The notes beneath the pieces are model-generated. The model made no database searches. It was not told where the DNA came from and saw only the letters and a list, made by a program, of their open reading frames with translations. Positions 50,301-58,059 of a stretch of 64,000 nucleotides of DNA are shown in pieces. Numbering within the stretch: position 1 is the first letter of the stretch; every line of letters begins with the position of its first letter. This stretch comes from Dolomedes plantarius (Eukaryota > Arthropoda > Arachnida > Araneae > Dolomedidae), in NCBI GenBank assembly GCA_907164885.2, contig OU015497.1, positions 71,842,898 to 71,906,897 of the forward strand, read 5' to 3'. Position numbers and translations under genes: made by a program.

Positions 50301-53300
50301 TGAAACCATTGCAGGACTGCCTTATCAAACTCTTCTGATCCGCCACATTGAATTTTCTGCCGTTTGGATTTGGATCCCAAACCAAATTTTTGTGCTGAAT
50401 CAAAAATTTTTCTCTTTGCTTGTTAAAAGGCCTTTGAGAGTAGACTCGTGTAGCTGAAATTGTCTTGCGAATTGGACTATGGCTATTGGACAGTTCGTAA
50501 ATCACATGACAACAGATGGTAGGGACAATAGAGTGATTCAGCTCCCGCACTCCAAGGGCTCCATGAAAAAATATTCGATCTTCCGAGAAACAGTAATTGC
50601 TCCCCCCCCCCTTGTTTTTCCCATTGCAACATTTCAAACATCAAGGAAATTCCGGGTCTGTTATTGACACCAAACTTGTTTTCCTCCACTGAAGGTTCCC
50701 CTCCTGCAGATAAAATGTTGAAGAAAAAGTTTATCATGTAAAAAAAATTCGTCGTTAAACAGAAACAACGTCGGCCTTAAATAGAATTTTTTTACGTCGG
50801 AGGGTCCGGGACTGGGAAATATTGTCTTTAAATAGAGATCGTCGTTAAGTAGAGCATCGTTAAACAGAGAGCCAACTGTATTTAAAATTGTTAGAAATTT
50901 ATTTTTAACTTTAATGTTTTTGTTTTTAATAATATTATTTTAAACTTAAATTATATTGCTAAAAACAATTTGTTTCACAAGATATACGAATTTTTGTTGA
51001 AATGATTTAATTACTAAGCCATATTTCCATAAAGCATTAATTCTGAGTAGGTATAGATATATTTAATGTTTATTTATTTTACTATGACATTTTTAAAATA
51101 AACATGCAAATAATATGACATATAAACAAAAAATTTCTGCTAACCCTACATCTAGTGTCTAACATCACATAAATATCTGTGATTCTGTTGGTCACAATAT
51201 GCCACAAATATGTTAATATAGCATTATAAAAATCACTATGAACTTAATATAGATTTATTCAGACATAAAGAATCCATCTATAGGTAAAAAATGCTGCCAT
51301 ATACTGTCAGTAATAAATCATTTTATTTAATACTAGCTGTACCCGTCCCGGCGTTGCTCGGGTAATGTAATTACCAATTTTTTAGTAGCCTTAACCCTTT
51401 GTTAATGGGCGTCGCTGTCATCCTTTTCCTCACCACGATACATTATTTTACCCATATAAATTTAATCCTTTCTGGCACATTTTGGCAAAATTTTTGACAT
51501 AGGATTACTAATCGAATATCACTGCAATAGTAATCGATTTCCTTGAAAGCGAATATATCACATCCTCCACATGCTGAAATTCTTTGAAATCTTCATAGAT
51601 TTTTTCCACAAATACACCACAAATTATATGATATTAACTAAGTGCTGGCCAAAAAAATTACGGCATTACTAAATGTGATTTTTTAATCGATTATCACTGC
51701 AATAGTAATCGATTTCCTTTAACGACCCTATCCTTCATAGAAAACAAACGCCCCAACACATCACGTGCATGACGTCGAAAAACTGGTTTTTCTCCTATTT
51801 TCACCCGCTACCTTCGTCCGGAAATGAAGAACGAAATCTCCAAAATGAGATTTCTCGCAAGAGTTTCCGAATCATAAAATAAATTATTAAAAAATAACTA
51901 CAATTTGTAAATTAATTTTGGTTCTGGCTTTCGAAACTGTGATGTCTAGGGTCTCTGAGATAAAAATTTCGTAAAAATGTAACGACATTTACGTATCGAT
52001 TCGACAATTTGGAAAAAAGGGTCACGGACAAAATCACGTTTTTTTCCGAAAAACGGGTGCGTACAGGCGATCGAAAAAAAATCACAATTAATCGATAAAT
52101 TAAGACAGACAATTTTAATTGTGATTTCCGTATAGTGTCATCTTTCCCGTATAGGCTCGTCCGAAAAAAAAAATTCTTGGACGGATATGTTAGGATTTAC
52201 GGAGCTTTTACTCGTCCGGGAGCTCCAAATCGCGACTAAACATTTAATTATGGAAAATCTAATTAAAAAATCGAAAAAAGGGCTTCGAGGTGCATAATGA
52301 GACCTCGGGAGGCATCTTCGTGTCGAATCTCAAGACTGTCCGACCTACCGTCTTTGCGCTGTGCCGCGAGCAGACAAACACTCGGTCACACACACACAGA
52401 CTTTGCCTTTTATATATAAAGATTAATTAAAGGAAAGACAAAGGAGAAAAAATTAATCTCTAATATTTTAGGAAATAATTATACTGTTAATTTTTAATAA
52501 ATTTAAATATGGGAGCATGGGGTGGGAGGAATATAACATTATCTATGATTTCACACACAAGAAAGAAATTTCCTGAAAATTAACAGACGTTAATACATGA
52601 AGAATTTTTTTAAATCTTTATTTTAAAAACAATTGAAATCACTCACATGATTGACATAAATGGTCTCAAGCATAAACTAGGTCACATGATACTTGATGGT
52701 TAAAAAAATGCAGAAAATTAACTGGACAAGTATTACATAATGAAAAGCTTAAAAATTTTCAGGTCACATGATTAAGTAGGACAAACTTTACTGTTTCTGT
52801 AACATATTTTTCTTTCTCAATAAAACAAATCTTTTTTTTGGATCCTATTCAGTTCTCACAATATACATTTTGTCTATATCAAACAAGAATTGATAATGCA
52901 ATACAACATGTAACAAGGAAATTAACAAAAAACAAAATGAAACATCTAATCAAATAAACAGAAACAAATTGATGCAATACTACTATATTTATATGTAATA
53001 CAGAGAACAGTAAAAACTTAATTCAGAGTTAAAATACTGTAACAAAAACTATATTATTAAATGCTCTACCAAAAATCTATTCATATCATTTTTAAGTTTG
53101 TCAATTATAATAGTTGATTTTTATAATTAAAAGGCAACAGAAGAAACAAGACTGAAGTTAATTTTAATTTATGCACATTCATGTAATTATTCATAAAAAT
53201 ATTACTCCTCTAACTCTTTCTCACATACTTTATTTTCTGTATGATATGAAATTAATCCTATAAAGCTATACTGAAGAGAGAATACACACGCACGCAATTT

Positions 53301-56300
53301 TTAGTATAACAAGCAATAAGATTAATATAAATGAGCCTTTAATCTTAGCTAAAATAAATAAATGCTGCTAACTGTTAATACAGTGGATTTGAGTGTTGCA
53401 TATTAAATTTCAAAGTTAAGTTTAATTTAAGTTCTAATAACAAATCCAATACTTAACAGTGAAAACAATTTTTTTTATAGTAGTTTACTTTCTTAAGAGC
53501 GACTGTTAGAATTTTGTAGTAGTTTCTTTGTAGACACTTAGCAGAATGGTTTATTCACTCCTTTCAAAAGTAAAATTATAGAGTTTTTAATAACACTAAA
53601 CACATTTTTAAGGATCCTAGGAAAAAATTAGTTAAATTCAATGTATTGTATGTTATAAGCTATTTAAATTCTATGATATCTTTTGCATACATATTTGATA
53701 ATAGAGAACTACACATTGTGTTTTTATGGTATTCAATGACAGTAAGAAAGTTAGAAAGTATTAAAAACAATCAGCAACCCCCCTCCCCCCCAAAAAAAAA
53801 GAAAAATCATGAACCTTTAATGAATGCGACTAGAACACATAAAAACTGGGATAATGTATATATTTTTAGAATTTTTAAGGAGAATTGAGGTTGATTTTGG
53901 AAAATGGTAGCACGCAATTTACAATTTAATTCTAAGTCAGAAAATTTCTGAACAAGAATAGGAATTTTACAGGAATACATGGTAAAATCAAGACATTTTA
54001 AGAGCTATAAATAGAACCCAGTTTTAACATTAAAAGTGCTAATGTGTTTTCATTCTTAAAAATTACTTTTATGAAAATAAATTTCATATTAATAACAGTG
54101 AACAGCTAAATGATATAATTTAAAAATTATTAAATAGTATTATACATTTAGGAATAAAACTTAAATGAATATGTCTAGTGACAATTTCTATCCAAATATG
54201 AAGATTTAACTCAATCGGAACATTTATTCTCCTCCCTCTTTAATCACTACAATCCCATCCACAAAGTTAGATAGGCCAAAGAAACAACCCCTATGTATGT
54301 AAGTACCTTGAAACTTCCCTTGCTACAATACAAGCACAGAAAGAGAAGGGGTCCAACAGATTTAATATGTTCCTACTCCCTAAGATTAATGCTTTGTGAA
54401 TTTTCACATACAGGTAATAAATCTGGCATTCTTCCTGAAAGTTAAAAGCATCACTGAGATATGATGTCAGTTTATTATGGAAAAAGAATTACTTCCTTAA
54501 TCCAAAAGTAAGAGGTAGTTTTGTTACATAAATATATCATACTCTAGAGTAAAAAAGATTCAGAGAATGAGAAATTACTTTAGTTCCATGTAATCGCATA
54601 GCTGCAGCAGCCTGATGATGCAGCTTTTCTCTATATAACTGAGCAACACGGCTGTTATATTTTTGTTGGGCATCTTGGGAAGCACATCCATGTTGCTGGA
54701 AAAATGACATCTGAAAAAATATTTTTGTCTTAAAACAAAAATGTCAAAATTGGAAAATAAAAACGATTTTATTTTTTCTTTGCAGAAAGGGAATCATTTT
54801 TTTTAAAAACATCTTTATAAAATAGCTACTATTAAGGAGTTATTTAACAGATATTGTAAATAAAATTTACGATAGCATAAATTTATATGTTTTGAACATT
54901 ATGAAAGTTTGAAGCTTACAACAGTTCAGAACATTGAGAAAGTTTTATAATGTAGGATCCACCTTTTAAGCTATATTAGATAAACTGGTAAGACCTGATT
55001 TATACAACAGAACTTGTGTTTTATATAAATACATAAAATTTGGTTCACATTAAATACCATGTTTTTATTAGAAAATAAATGCTATTAAAAAGTCTTTAGT
55101 AACTTTTCAGACAAGTTTACAAAAGCAGCATTAAAAAATTAAAATTTTTTCCACTTAAACACAAAAAATGGTTAATATAAATAACATGATATGGTTTCCC
55201 ACTAAGCCATTTTTTGCACAATAGGTTTCGCACATTGGAGTCTAGTTTCTATGTTTACTAGAAAAAGCACTGTTAATTTTCATCACATGGTTCTTTCCTT
55301 TATAATGCCACATTGGCACAATATCGCCACAAGTTGGTGATTGTAGCATAATCATATCATGTTCTTCATATTAACGAAAAAAATTAATACAAAATTTTAA
55401 ATAACACATTTTTTGTAAATTTGATAAATTAGAGTGATATACAATACAGTAAAATAACATTTCGATAATATAAGTTAATTACTCACTTAATTTATCACTA
55501 TAAGAAAGTTCAATTTAAGTCTCTAGTAGAAGAAAGAGATTGCCGGTTTATAAACTTGCAGATAAAAGTATACCATAATGACATCAACTAACTTCATAAC
55601 TGCTTCAAGTAAAGTTCAAATATACATGCCCTGCTTGCTGTTAGAAAATATTTTCTTAAGTCTTACAATTTATACCACAAGCATAATACTTAATTAATGG
55701 GGAAACTTCATCCTCTTGAAATTGATAATTACAGACACGACAAATCCCTTGAGTGATAGTTTCCTCTCATTAACCTTTTACTCATTTTAATAACTGAGTT
55801 TCTATATAACTACCAATAAAATTTAAATTGCTTTGTTACCTTCAGGAATAAACAAATTTAGAAAATAAGGCTATATTTGGCCTTATTTTCTAAACTTGTT
55901 TATCTATTAACTTTGAATAAAATGAAAAGGGAAAAGAAACATTAAATATTGATGTAAGAGTAATAATTAAAAATATTTGCTTTACAGATATTAGCAATAA
56001 GAAATTGAAATGACATATCATGAAACAAAAACACCAGGAACAAAAATTTATATATATTTTAGCAAATATTATTTTGTAAAATTTTATAATTTTTTAATTG
56101 CCCTACAAAAATTTCCCAATACCTTTAAATAAAATTTCATTGGGCAATACAATATGAAATCATGTGTTTGATCTAATGATTTGATATGCACAATTTATAT
56201 TAAATGAAAAGAATAACAGAAATGTTAAAGTAGTCATAAAATTCACAAACCGCATTGTGATTTCCTCCAACTTGCATTGCCCGCAACTGTAGCCATGTCC

Positions 56301-56815
56301 AATTGGTATCTAACTGAGTAGAGCGTACGAATGATAAATGAACACCAAGAGAACGGTGAACAGCAGAACAATCCATACATATAAATACCCCATAGGTTAC
56401 ACTTGCCCATGTAGGATTCTTGGCTCCGCAATCAAAACAAACCTGTAAAATCAATTAGACTCTGAACATTGTCCATAATAAACAATTTGATAACTCAAAA
56501 CATTGATTAATAACAGAAATTAAATAAAATATAATTCACAGTAATTAAGACATACACTGAATTAACAAAATTCTTCAATTAATATACTAATTAATGTATT
56601 TCCCATTATTTTTTCTTAATCTTTTTTGTCTGTTCATAATGTTAACTCCGGCAGCAAAAAGATTCAAGTTAAAGCTTTAGTAACAAATAACCGTAATTAC
56701 GATATCAATTTTACAAATAGGGTGTTTCTAATAATCTTACCTTATTGGACTGAATACTTCTTAAACGTTTGAAAACGACAGCAATATCACTTTTACAGAC
56801 TTTCTCATCCGCCAT
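29513..56815 (-). CDS. ARFGAP2/3: ArfGAP2/3 (Glo3-type ARF GTPase-activating protein), complete, 11 coding exons
   Basis: The product activates GTP hydrolysis by ARF1 on Golgi COPI vesicles, working with coatomer; this is established for ArfGAP2/3 and yeast Glo3. I joined eleven exons (56815-56741, 56442-56251, 54710-54579, 48489-48306, 46495-46395, 44915-44767, 43627-43358, 42421-42275, 41584-41443, 40752-40543, 29530-29513), all with AG/GT borders and consistent phases. Together they give 1,620 nt and 539 residues, slightly longer than the roughly 520 of vertebrate homologues. The GAP zinc finger is C27-x2-C30-x16-C47-x2-C50, with the catalytic arginine finger at R55 (Cx4R). A lysine-rich segment follows at residues 218-240 (coatomer/cargo-binding region in the family), then a predicted helical region (about 278-330), then two Glo3 motifs, ISSDQFFG (451-458) and ISSEDYFG (480-487). 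The C-terminus is [13 protein letters not shown]. Start M1 (MADEK) has a strong context (A at -3, G at +4) and fits the family N-terminus; an upstream in-frame ATG at 56899 is less likely. Exon borders are read by eye. Confidence 0.95.
32470..32665 (-). repeat. tRNA-derived SINE (minus strand)
   Basis: On the minus strand, AATAGCCAAATGGCTAGTTG (A box) is followed by TTGTTTGAATCCCATT (B box), then a GC-richer body with a T/A-rich run (32570-32586 on plus). A different sequence body from the SINE at 33600, so probably another subfamily. Confidence 0.65.
33600..33900 (+). repeat. tRNA-derived SINE (plus strand)
   Basis: AGGTAGCATAGTGGTAGCAC (A box) and CTCAATTCAAATCCTGATG (B box) are followed by GCCATTAAATACCTTCATG and TAAATCTATAGATC. 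The order and spacing match the SINE at 10573-10865, so the two are copies of one family. It sits in ArfGAP2/3 intron 10, antisense to the gene. Confidence 0.8.
34968..35129 (+). mobile_element. Mariner/Tigger-like MITE, family A
   Basis: The left end TGTGAAACTTCTCTAATG and the right end CTAGAGAAGTTTCACTA are inverted repeats. Two internal segments, each containing ATGGTTC(T/C)G and a GACCATTTT-like stretch, suggest an internal duplication. A CATA/TA microsatellite follows immediately. The same family occurs at 37369-37511 and, degraded, at 11753. Confidence 0.7.
35130..35205. repeat. (CATA)n/(TA)n microsatellite
   Basis: CATA repeats pass into TA repeats between the MITE at 34968 and the start of the composite element at 35206. 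Confidence 0.85.
35206..36930. mobile_element. MITE (family B) split by a piggyBac-like element
   Basis: The left end CACTCACTCCTTTCAACAAC continues GACATATCTCAAAAA, and the right end is its inverted copy, ending GAGAGGAGTGAGTG. TA/TATA borders both sides, as for Tc1/mariner-type insertions into TA repeats. Without the inner element (35379-36854 plus one TTAA) it is about 245 bp. Confidence 0.75.
35379..36854. mobile_element. piggyBac-like element, about 1.48 kb, apparently non-autonomous
   Basis: The ends are CCCTTTCAGGGGTGCC and GCGCCCCTCAAAGGG, each bordered by TTAA (35375-35378 and 36855-36858). CCCTTT...GGGG termini with TTAA are typical of piggyBac. Subterminal inverted segments TGTGCGAACAC (35402) and GTGTTCGCACA (35729) occur. 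I cannot find a piggyBac transposase; the longest frame (minus, 36122-36400, 92 residues) has no recognised domain. Confidence 0.82.
36931..37366. repeat. Complex microsatellite (TA)n/(CATA)n/(CA)n, about 430 bp
   Basis: Blocks of TA alternate with ACATAC and CA runs in a higher-order pattern that repeats several times. All long open frames across it on both strands (up to 181 codons of Tyr/Ile or Cys/Val repeats) come from the repeat and are not genes. Confidence 0.95.
37369..37511 (+). mobile_element. Mariner/Tigger-like MITE, family A
   Basis: TA (37367-37368), then CAGTGAAATTTCTCC...GAGAAGTTTCAATG, then TA (37512-37513). Terminal inverted repeats are about 14 bp. The body matches the copy at 34968-35129, in the same orientation. 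It directly follows the 430-bp microsatellite. Confidence 0.78.
38665..39329 (+). mobile_element. Helitron copy 1 of a tandem pair
   Basis: Host A (38664), then TCTATATATATAAAACAG..., ending GTAGCGAAGTGCGGGTTTTCAGCTAG. No Rep/helicase is encoded. It is followed without any spacer by a second copy. Near the 3' end the CCGT...GCGG hairpin is less perfect than in the 6644 copy. Confidence 0.9.
39330..40049 (+). mobile_element. Helitron copy 2 of a tandem pair
   Basis: Starts TCTCTATATAAAACAG immediately after the CTAG of copy 1 and ends GGTATTCAGCTAG before host T (40050). The outer junctions of the pair are A and T, so the two may have inserted together as a dimer. An internal partial duplication of the CATTGACCGTTGTATTTAAT segment occurs near 39885 and 39985. 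Confidence 0.9.
40543..40752 (-). CDS. ARFGAP2/3: ArfGAP2/3 coding exon 10 (residues 465-534)
   Basis: Acceptor CTTTTTAG; contains the second Glo3 motif ISSEDYFG and the C-terminal amphipathic segment [17 protein letters not shown]. It ends CAG before GTAAAA. The family C-terminus continues with DRYG, which this exon lacks; read-through into the intron gives unrelated residues, so a further exon is required. Confidence 0.95.
41225..41302. repeat. (TA)n microsatellite, about 39 units
   Basis: An uninterrupted TA run in ArfGAP2/3 intron 9, 140 bp from exon 9. The 99-codon open frame across it is spurious. Confidence 0.97.
41443..41584 (-). CDS. ARFGAP2/3: ArfGAP2/3 coding exon 9 (residues 417-464)
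   Basis: Acceptor ACTTTTCAG; serine-rich start, then [20 protein letters not shown] with the first Glo3 motif. Ends GAA before GTAAGT, phase 0. Confidence 0.95.
42275..42421 (-). CDS. ARFGAP2/3: ArfGAP2/3 coding exon 8 (residues 368-416)
   Basis: Acceptor GCCTTTAG; begins KYGDSPF (split lysine) and ends DN plus two bases before GTAAGT. Serine- and aspartate-rich, probably unstructured. Only the YxDxPF part is recognisably conserved. Confidence 0.92.
42648..42958. mobile_element. Tigger/pogo-like MITE, 311 bp
   Basis: TA (42646-42647), then CAGTCGAACCCTGTATATAA; right end CGTTATAATGGGGTTTGACTG, then TA (42959-42960). The inverted ends are about 24 bp with a few mismatches. The ends differ in sequence from the Tigger element at 48814, so they belong to a related but separate family. 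Lies in ArfGAP2/3 intron 7. Confidence 0.85.
43358..43627 (-). CDS. ARFGAP2/3: ArfGAP2/3 coding exon 7 (residues 278-367)
   Basis: Acceptor TTTTTTTAG; the first base completes a methionine codon. It includes [10 protein letters not shown] and [11 protein letters not shown], both conserved in the family, and ends GPPK (split codon, phase 2) before GTATGT. Confidence 0.95.
43716..44388 (-). mobile_element. Helitron-like element (minus strand)
   Basis: On the minus strand it starts TCTATATAAATAAAAGAAC after host A and ends GCATGAAGCCCGGCTAG before host T, so both ends and the A/T target fit a Helitron. Its body (two similar segments each with TCTAAAACTATT-type sequence and ACATGGC) differs from the family at 38665. 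No Rep/helicase frame. It lies in ArfGAP2/3 intron 6, in the gene's own orientation. Confidence 0.75.
44767..44915 (-). CDS. ARFGAP2/3: ArfGAP2/3 coding exon 6 (residues 229-277)
   Basis: Starts [12 protein letters not shown] after TTATCAAG and continues with an acidic/lysine-rich predicted helix. It ends ...QENQ plus two bases (phase 2) before GTAAGT. The KKGLGAQ stretch is characteristic of ArfGAP2/3. Confidence 0.94.
45040..45660. other. GC-richer block in ArfGAP2/3 intron 5, origin unknown
   Basis: This stretch differs in composition from the intron around it and has overlapping frames on both strands (45047-45235 plus; 45216-45503 and 45329-45535 minus) without any domain I recognise. 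It could be a fragment of a retroelement or retroposed transcript. TTAACCCTCTGGAC near 45618 resembles a piggyBac end, but I see no partner. Confidence 0.35.
46395..46495 (-). CDS. ARFGAP2/3: ArfGAP2/3 coding exon 5 (residues 195-228)
   Basis: Acceptor AACCTAG; the first two bases complete a split serine codon. It ends [10 protein letters not shown] before GTAAGT, phase 0, and starts the lysine-rich region. Confidence 0.92.
48306..48489 (-). CDS. ARFGAP2/3: ArfGAP2/3 coding exon 4 (residues 134-194)
   Basis: Starts TTGCACATTGAAATTCC (LHIEIP) after TTTTTAAG. It includes [11 protein letters not shown], like the SPEKK-DFF segment that follows the GAP domain in vertebrate ArfGAP2/3. It ends in phase 1 before GTAAATAT. 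The intron upstream is 6.1 kb and holds a Tigger element and a Helitron. Confidence 0.93.
48814..50878 (-). mobile_element. Tigger/pogo DNA transposon, full-length but inactive, 2065 bp
   Basis: The ends are CAGTTGGCTCTCTGCTTAAC and GTTAAACAGAGAGCCAACTG, bordered by TA (48812-48813 and 50879-50880). This is the TSD of Tc1/mariner superfamily elements including pogo/Tigger. It encodes a decayed Tigger-type transposase on the minus strand. It lies in ArfGAP2/3 intron 3, in the gene's own orientation. Confidence 0.92.
49200..50640 (-). pseudogene. Tigger-type DDE transposase pseudogene
   Basis: Read down the minus strand, the pieces occur in family order. First, an N-terminal part ends in [15 protein letters not shown] (50300-50400). 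Then comes the catalytic core around 50060-49860 with [20 protein letters not shown] and [17 protein letters not shown], and then [12 protein letters not shown] and [11 protein letters not shown] (49750-49590). Several frameshifts and stops separate them. The motif expected to hold the first catalytic Asp (NADETG in related transposases) reads NANETG here, near 50040, so that Asp appears lost, while the Asp of IDHCTAH and of SLDLG remain. It lies inside the bounded element 48814-50878. Confidence 0.88.
51333..52422 (-). mobile_element. Helitron-like element (minus strand), 1090 bp
   Basis: On the minus strand it starts TCTTTATATATAAAAGGC after host A and ends GGGACGGGTACAGCTAG before host T. 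A 5-bp stem (ACCCG / CGGGT) lies just inside the 3' end, as in Helitrons. Two internal copies of a TCACTGCAATAGTAATCGAT-type segment occur near 51520 and 51690. No Rep/helicase frame. It lies in ArfGAP2/3 intron 3. Confidence 0.8.
52430..54578. other. ArfGAP2/3 intron 3, remaining part
   Basis: AT-rich sequence without recognisable elements. The frame at 53646-53888 has no support. Confidence 0.7.
54579..54710 (-). CDS. ARFGAP2/3: ArfGAP2/3 coding exon 3 (residues 90-133)
   Basis: Begins ATGTCATTTTTC right after TTTTTTCAG. The methionine is internal, in a segment equivalent to the AFFRQHG stretch of vertebrate proteins. It continues [14 protein letters not shown] and ends HGTK before GTAATT. 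132 nt, phase 0 on both sides. It completes the GAP domain. Confidence 0.95.
56251..56442 (-). CDS. ARFGAP2/3: ArfGAP2/3 coding exon 2 (residues 26-89), zinc finger
   Basis: Starts after TTTTACAG and ends at GCG before GTTTGTG; both borders are phase 0. It contains [14 protein letters not shown], the second cysteine pair CMDC and the [11 protein letters not shown] segment with the arginine finger. It is strongly conserved across the ArfGAP family and is the best single piece of evidence for the gene. Confidence 0.97.
56741..56815 (-). CDS. ARFGAP2/3: ArfGAP2/3 coding exon 1 (residues 1-25)
   Basis: [20 protein letters not shown] and five more residues, ending at AAG before the donor GTAAGATT. 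Phase 0. It encodes the helix in front of the zinc finger. The 5' UTR lies above 56815. Confidence 0.93.
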
Positions 56816-57451
56816 GATGCCTTGTTGTACGACAAGTGATGACGTTAGGTAAACATAAGCAACAGCTGCTGGTTGACGAAATTGTGCAAGGACAAGCAAG
56901 AGGGCTCTTTAAGAACATTTAACTAACGCAACCGTCAAATAAAATGATCCTGAAAATTTAATTTGTGGAAAATTTGAAAATTTAAGGTTGATATGGTTTT
57001 ACAAGACCTGAAAAAAACTTAAAAAGGTAGCTTTGCAATAACATATAAAAATATGTTTGCATTTTTTGCTTAAAGAATATAAACATTCAATATTAGCACA
57101 TGTAATATAAATTTCATCAGCTTAAAAGAATCATAAAAAAAAAATTCTGAACAGAGCTATTGAGCTGCCTTTAAAATACAGCCTTCTTACATTTAAAGTA
57201 GACAAGAAACAACTCGACTTCCGGTGGTTTTCTGTTTTGATATTTCATCATCAACATGAACTGAATTCAACTCAACTTCCCCTTATTTTCTGTTTTGATG
57301 TTACATCGCATGATCGTTGACATGCGTTCTGCTGACTCTTAAAAATGATCACGCATGAGTGAATGTTGGTTATTGGTGCACTGACTAATATTTCATAAAT
57401 CATATATTTATTTTTATTTTATTTATTTTTTTCTTTTCCTACCTCTCCGAT
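56816..57451. promoter_or_regulatory. Probable bidirectional promoter of ArfGAP2/3 and ISCA2
   Basis: The two start codons point away from each other across 636 bp, so both promoters and 5' UTRs must lie here unless there are distant 5' exons. An ETS-like site ACTTCCGG is at 57217-57224, inside a 31-bp block (57211-57241) that is repeated with 26 matches at 57269-57299, where the core reads ACTTCCCC. I see no convincing TATA box in a defined position; the region is AT-rich overall. ETS/GABP sites are common in promoters of mitochondrial genes in animals, which fits ISCA2; use here is inference. Confidence 0.55.
57217..57224. promoter_or_regulatory. ETS-family binding site candidate
   Basis: ACTTCCGG, complement CCGGAAGT, is the ETS consensus. 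It is 228 bp upstream of the ISCA2 start codon and 402 bp upstream of the ArfGAP2/3 start. Confidence 0.45.
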
Positions 57452-57868
57452 ATGATTAGTAATCGTGCCTTGTGTCGGCCACACTTCGTTAATTTTATTT
57501 ATAGAAACTTGAGTCAATCATTTGTGAAAACGGGCAGTAGTCTAGATTTAAAAATATCAGACGCATGTGTTGATAGACTGAAACAAATTGCATCAAATGG
57601 ACAATTTTTGCGCATAATTGTGGATGGCGGCGGATGTTCAGGATTTCAGTATCGATTTGATCTTGATTCCCAAATTCAGAAAGACGACGAATGTTTTGAA
57701 AAGGACGGGGCAAAAGTTGTCGTAGATAATATGTCTTTGACTTTTTTAAAAGGATCCACTGTTGATTATCAGGAAGAACTTATTAGATCTGCCTTTAGAA
57801 TCACAGATATGCCTCAAGCTGAAAGTCGATGCTCTTGTGGATCGTCATTTGCCATTAAAATGTCTTAG
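57452..57868 (+). CDS. ISCA2: ISCA2, mitochondrial iron-sulfur cluster assembly protein (intronless)
   Basis: 138 residues in one uninterrupted frame. It is an A-type carrier/scaffold of the HesB/IscA family. In mitochondria, ISCA2 works with ISCA1 and IBA57 to build 4Fe-4S clusters for enzymes such as aconitase and lipoate synthase (established for the family). Residues 1-24 (MISNRALCRPHFVNFIYRNL...) contain arginines, hydrophobics and no acidic residue, fitting a mitochondrial targeting peptide. The core from about residue 31 has DGGGCSGFQYRF with C62 and ends SRCSCGSSF with C127 and C129. These three cysteines are the cluster ligands, and the C-S-C spacing is typical of ISCA2 rather than ISCA1. 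The length is near the usual. The absence of introns could be ancestral or reflect retroposition, but the promoter arrangement and intact frame argue for a functional gene. Confidence 0.96.
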   Translation: MISNRALCRPHFVNFIYRNLSQSFVKTGSSLDLKISDACVDRLKQIASNGQFLRIIVDGGGCSGFQYRFDLDSQIQKDDECFEKDGAKVVVDNMSLTFLKGSTVDYQEELIRSAFRITDMPQAESRCSCGSSFAIKMS

Positions 57869-58021
57869 TTATCAAACTGTTACCGTTACTTCATTTTATT
57901 GTCAAGAGTAGTAATATTATTTGTTAGCTTGAAGGAACTGGTTGACAGCAAAACTGAAACTTTAATAATACCTTTATCAGTTCATTATATAGTATAGTGT
58001 TATGAGCAGATACGTGGTATA

Positions 58022-58027
58022 AATAAA
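58022..58027 (+). promoter_or_regulatory. Candidate polyadenylation signal for ISCA2
   Basis: AATAAA about 155 nt after the ISCA2 stop codon, followed by T/G-rich sequence (TTTTTGTTATG and TTGTAG). A second AATAAA lies near 58187. The first is the better candidate by distance. Confidence 0.5.
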
Positions 58028-58059
58028 TATTTTTGTTATGTAGATCTCAAACATTGTAG

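Noticed and set aside
50257..50737. Separate small genes on both strands of the Tigger element
   Set aside because: They are fragments and shadow frames of the decayed transposase.
54708..54710. ATG at the start of exon 3 as an alternative gene start
   Set aside because: It follows a splice acceptor directly and lies inside the GAP domain, after the zinc finger.
56816..56899. Upstream in-frame ATG that would add 28 residues to ArfGAP2/3
   Set aside because: The added residues are not like the family N-terminus, while MADEK has a strong initiation context and starts where homologues do.
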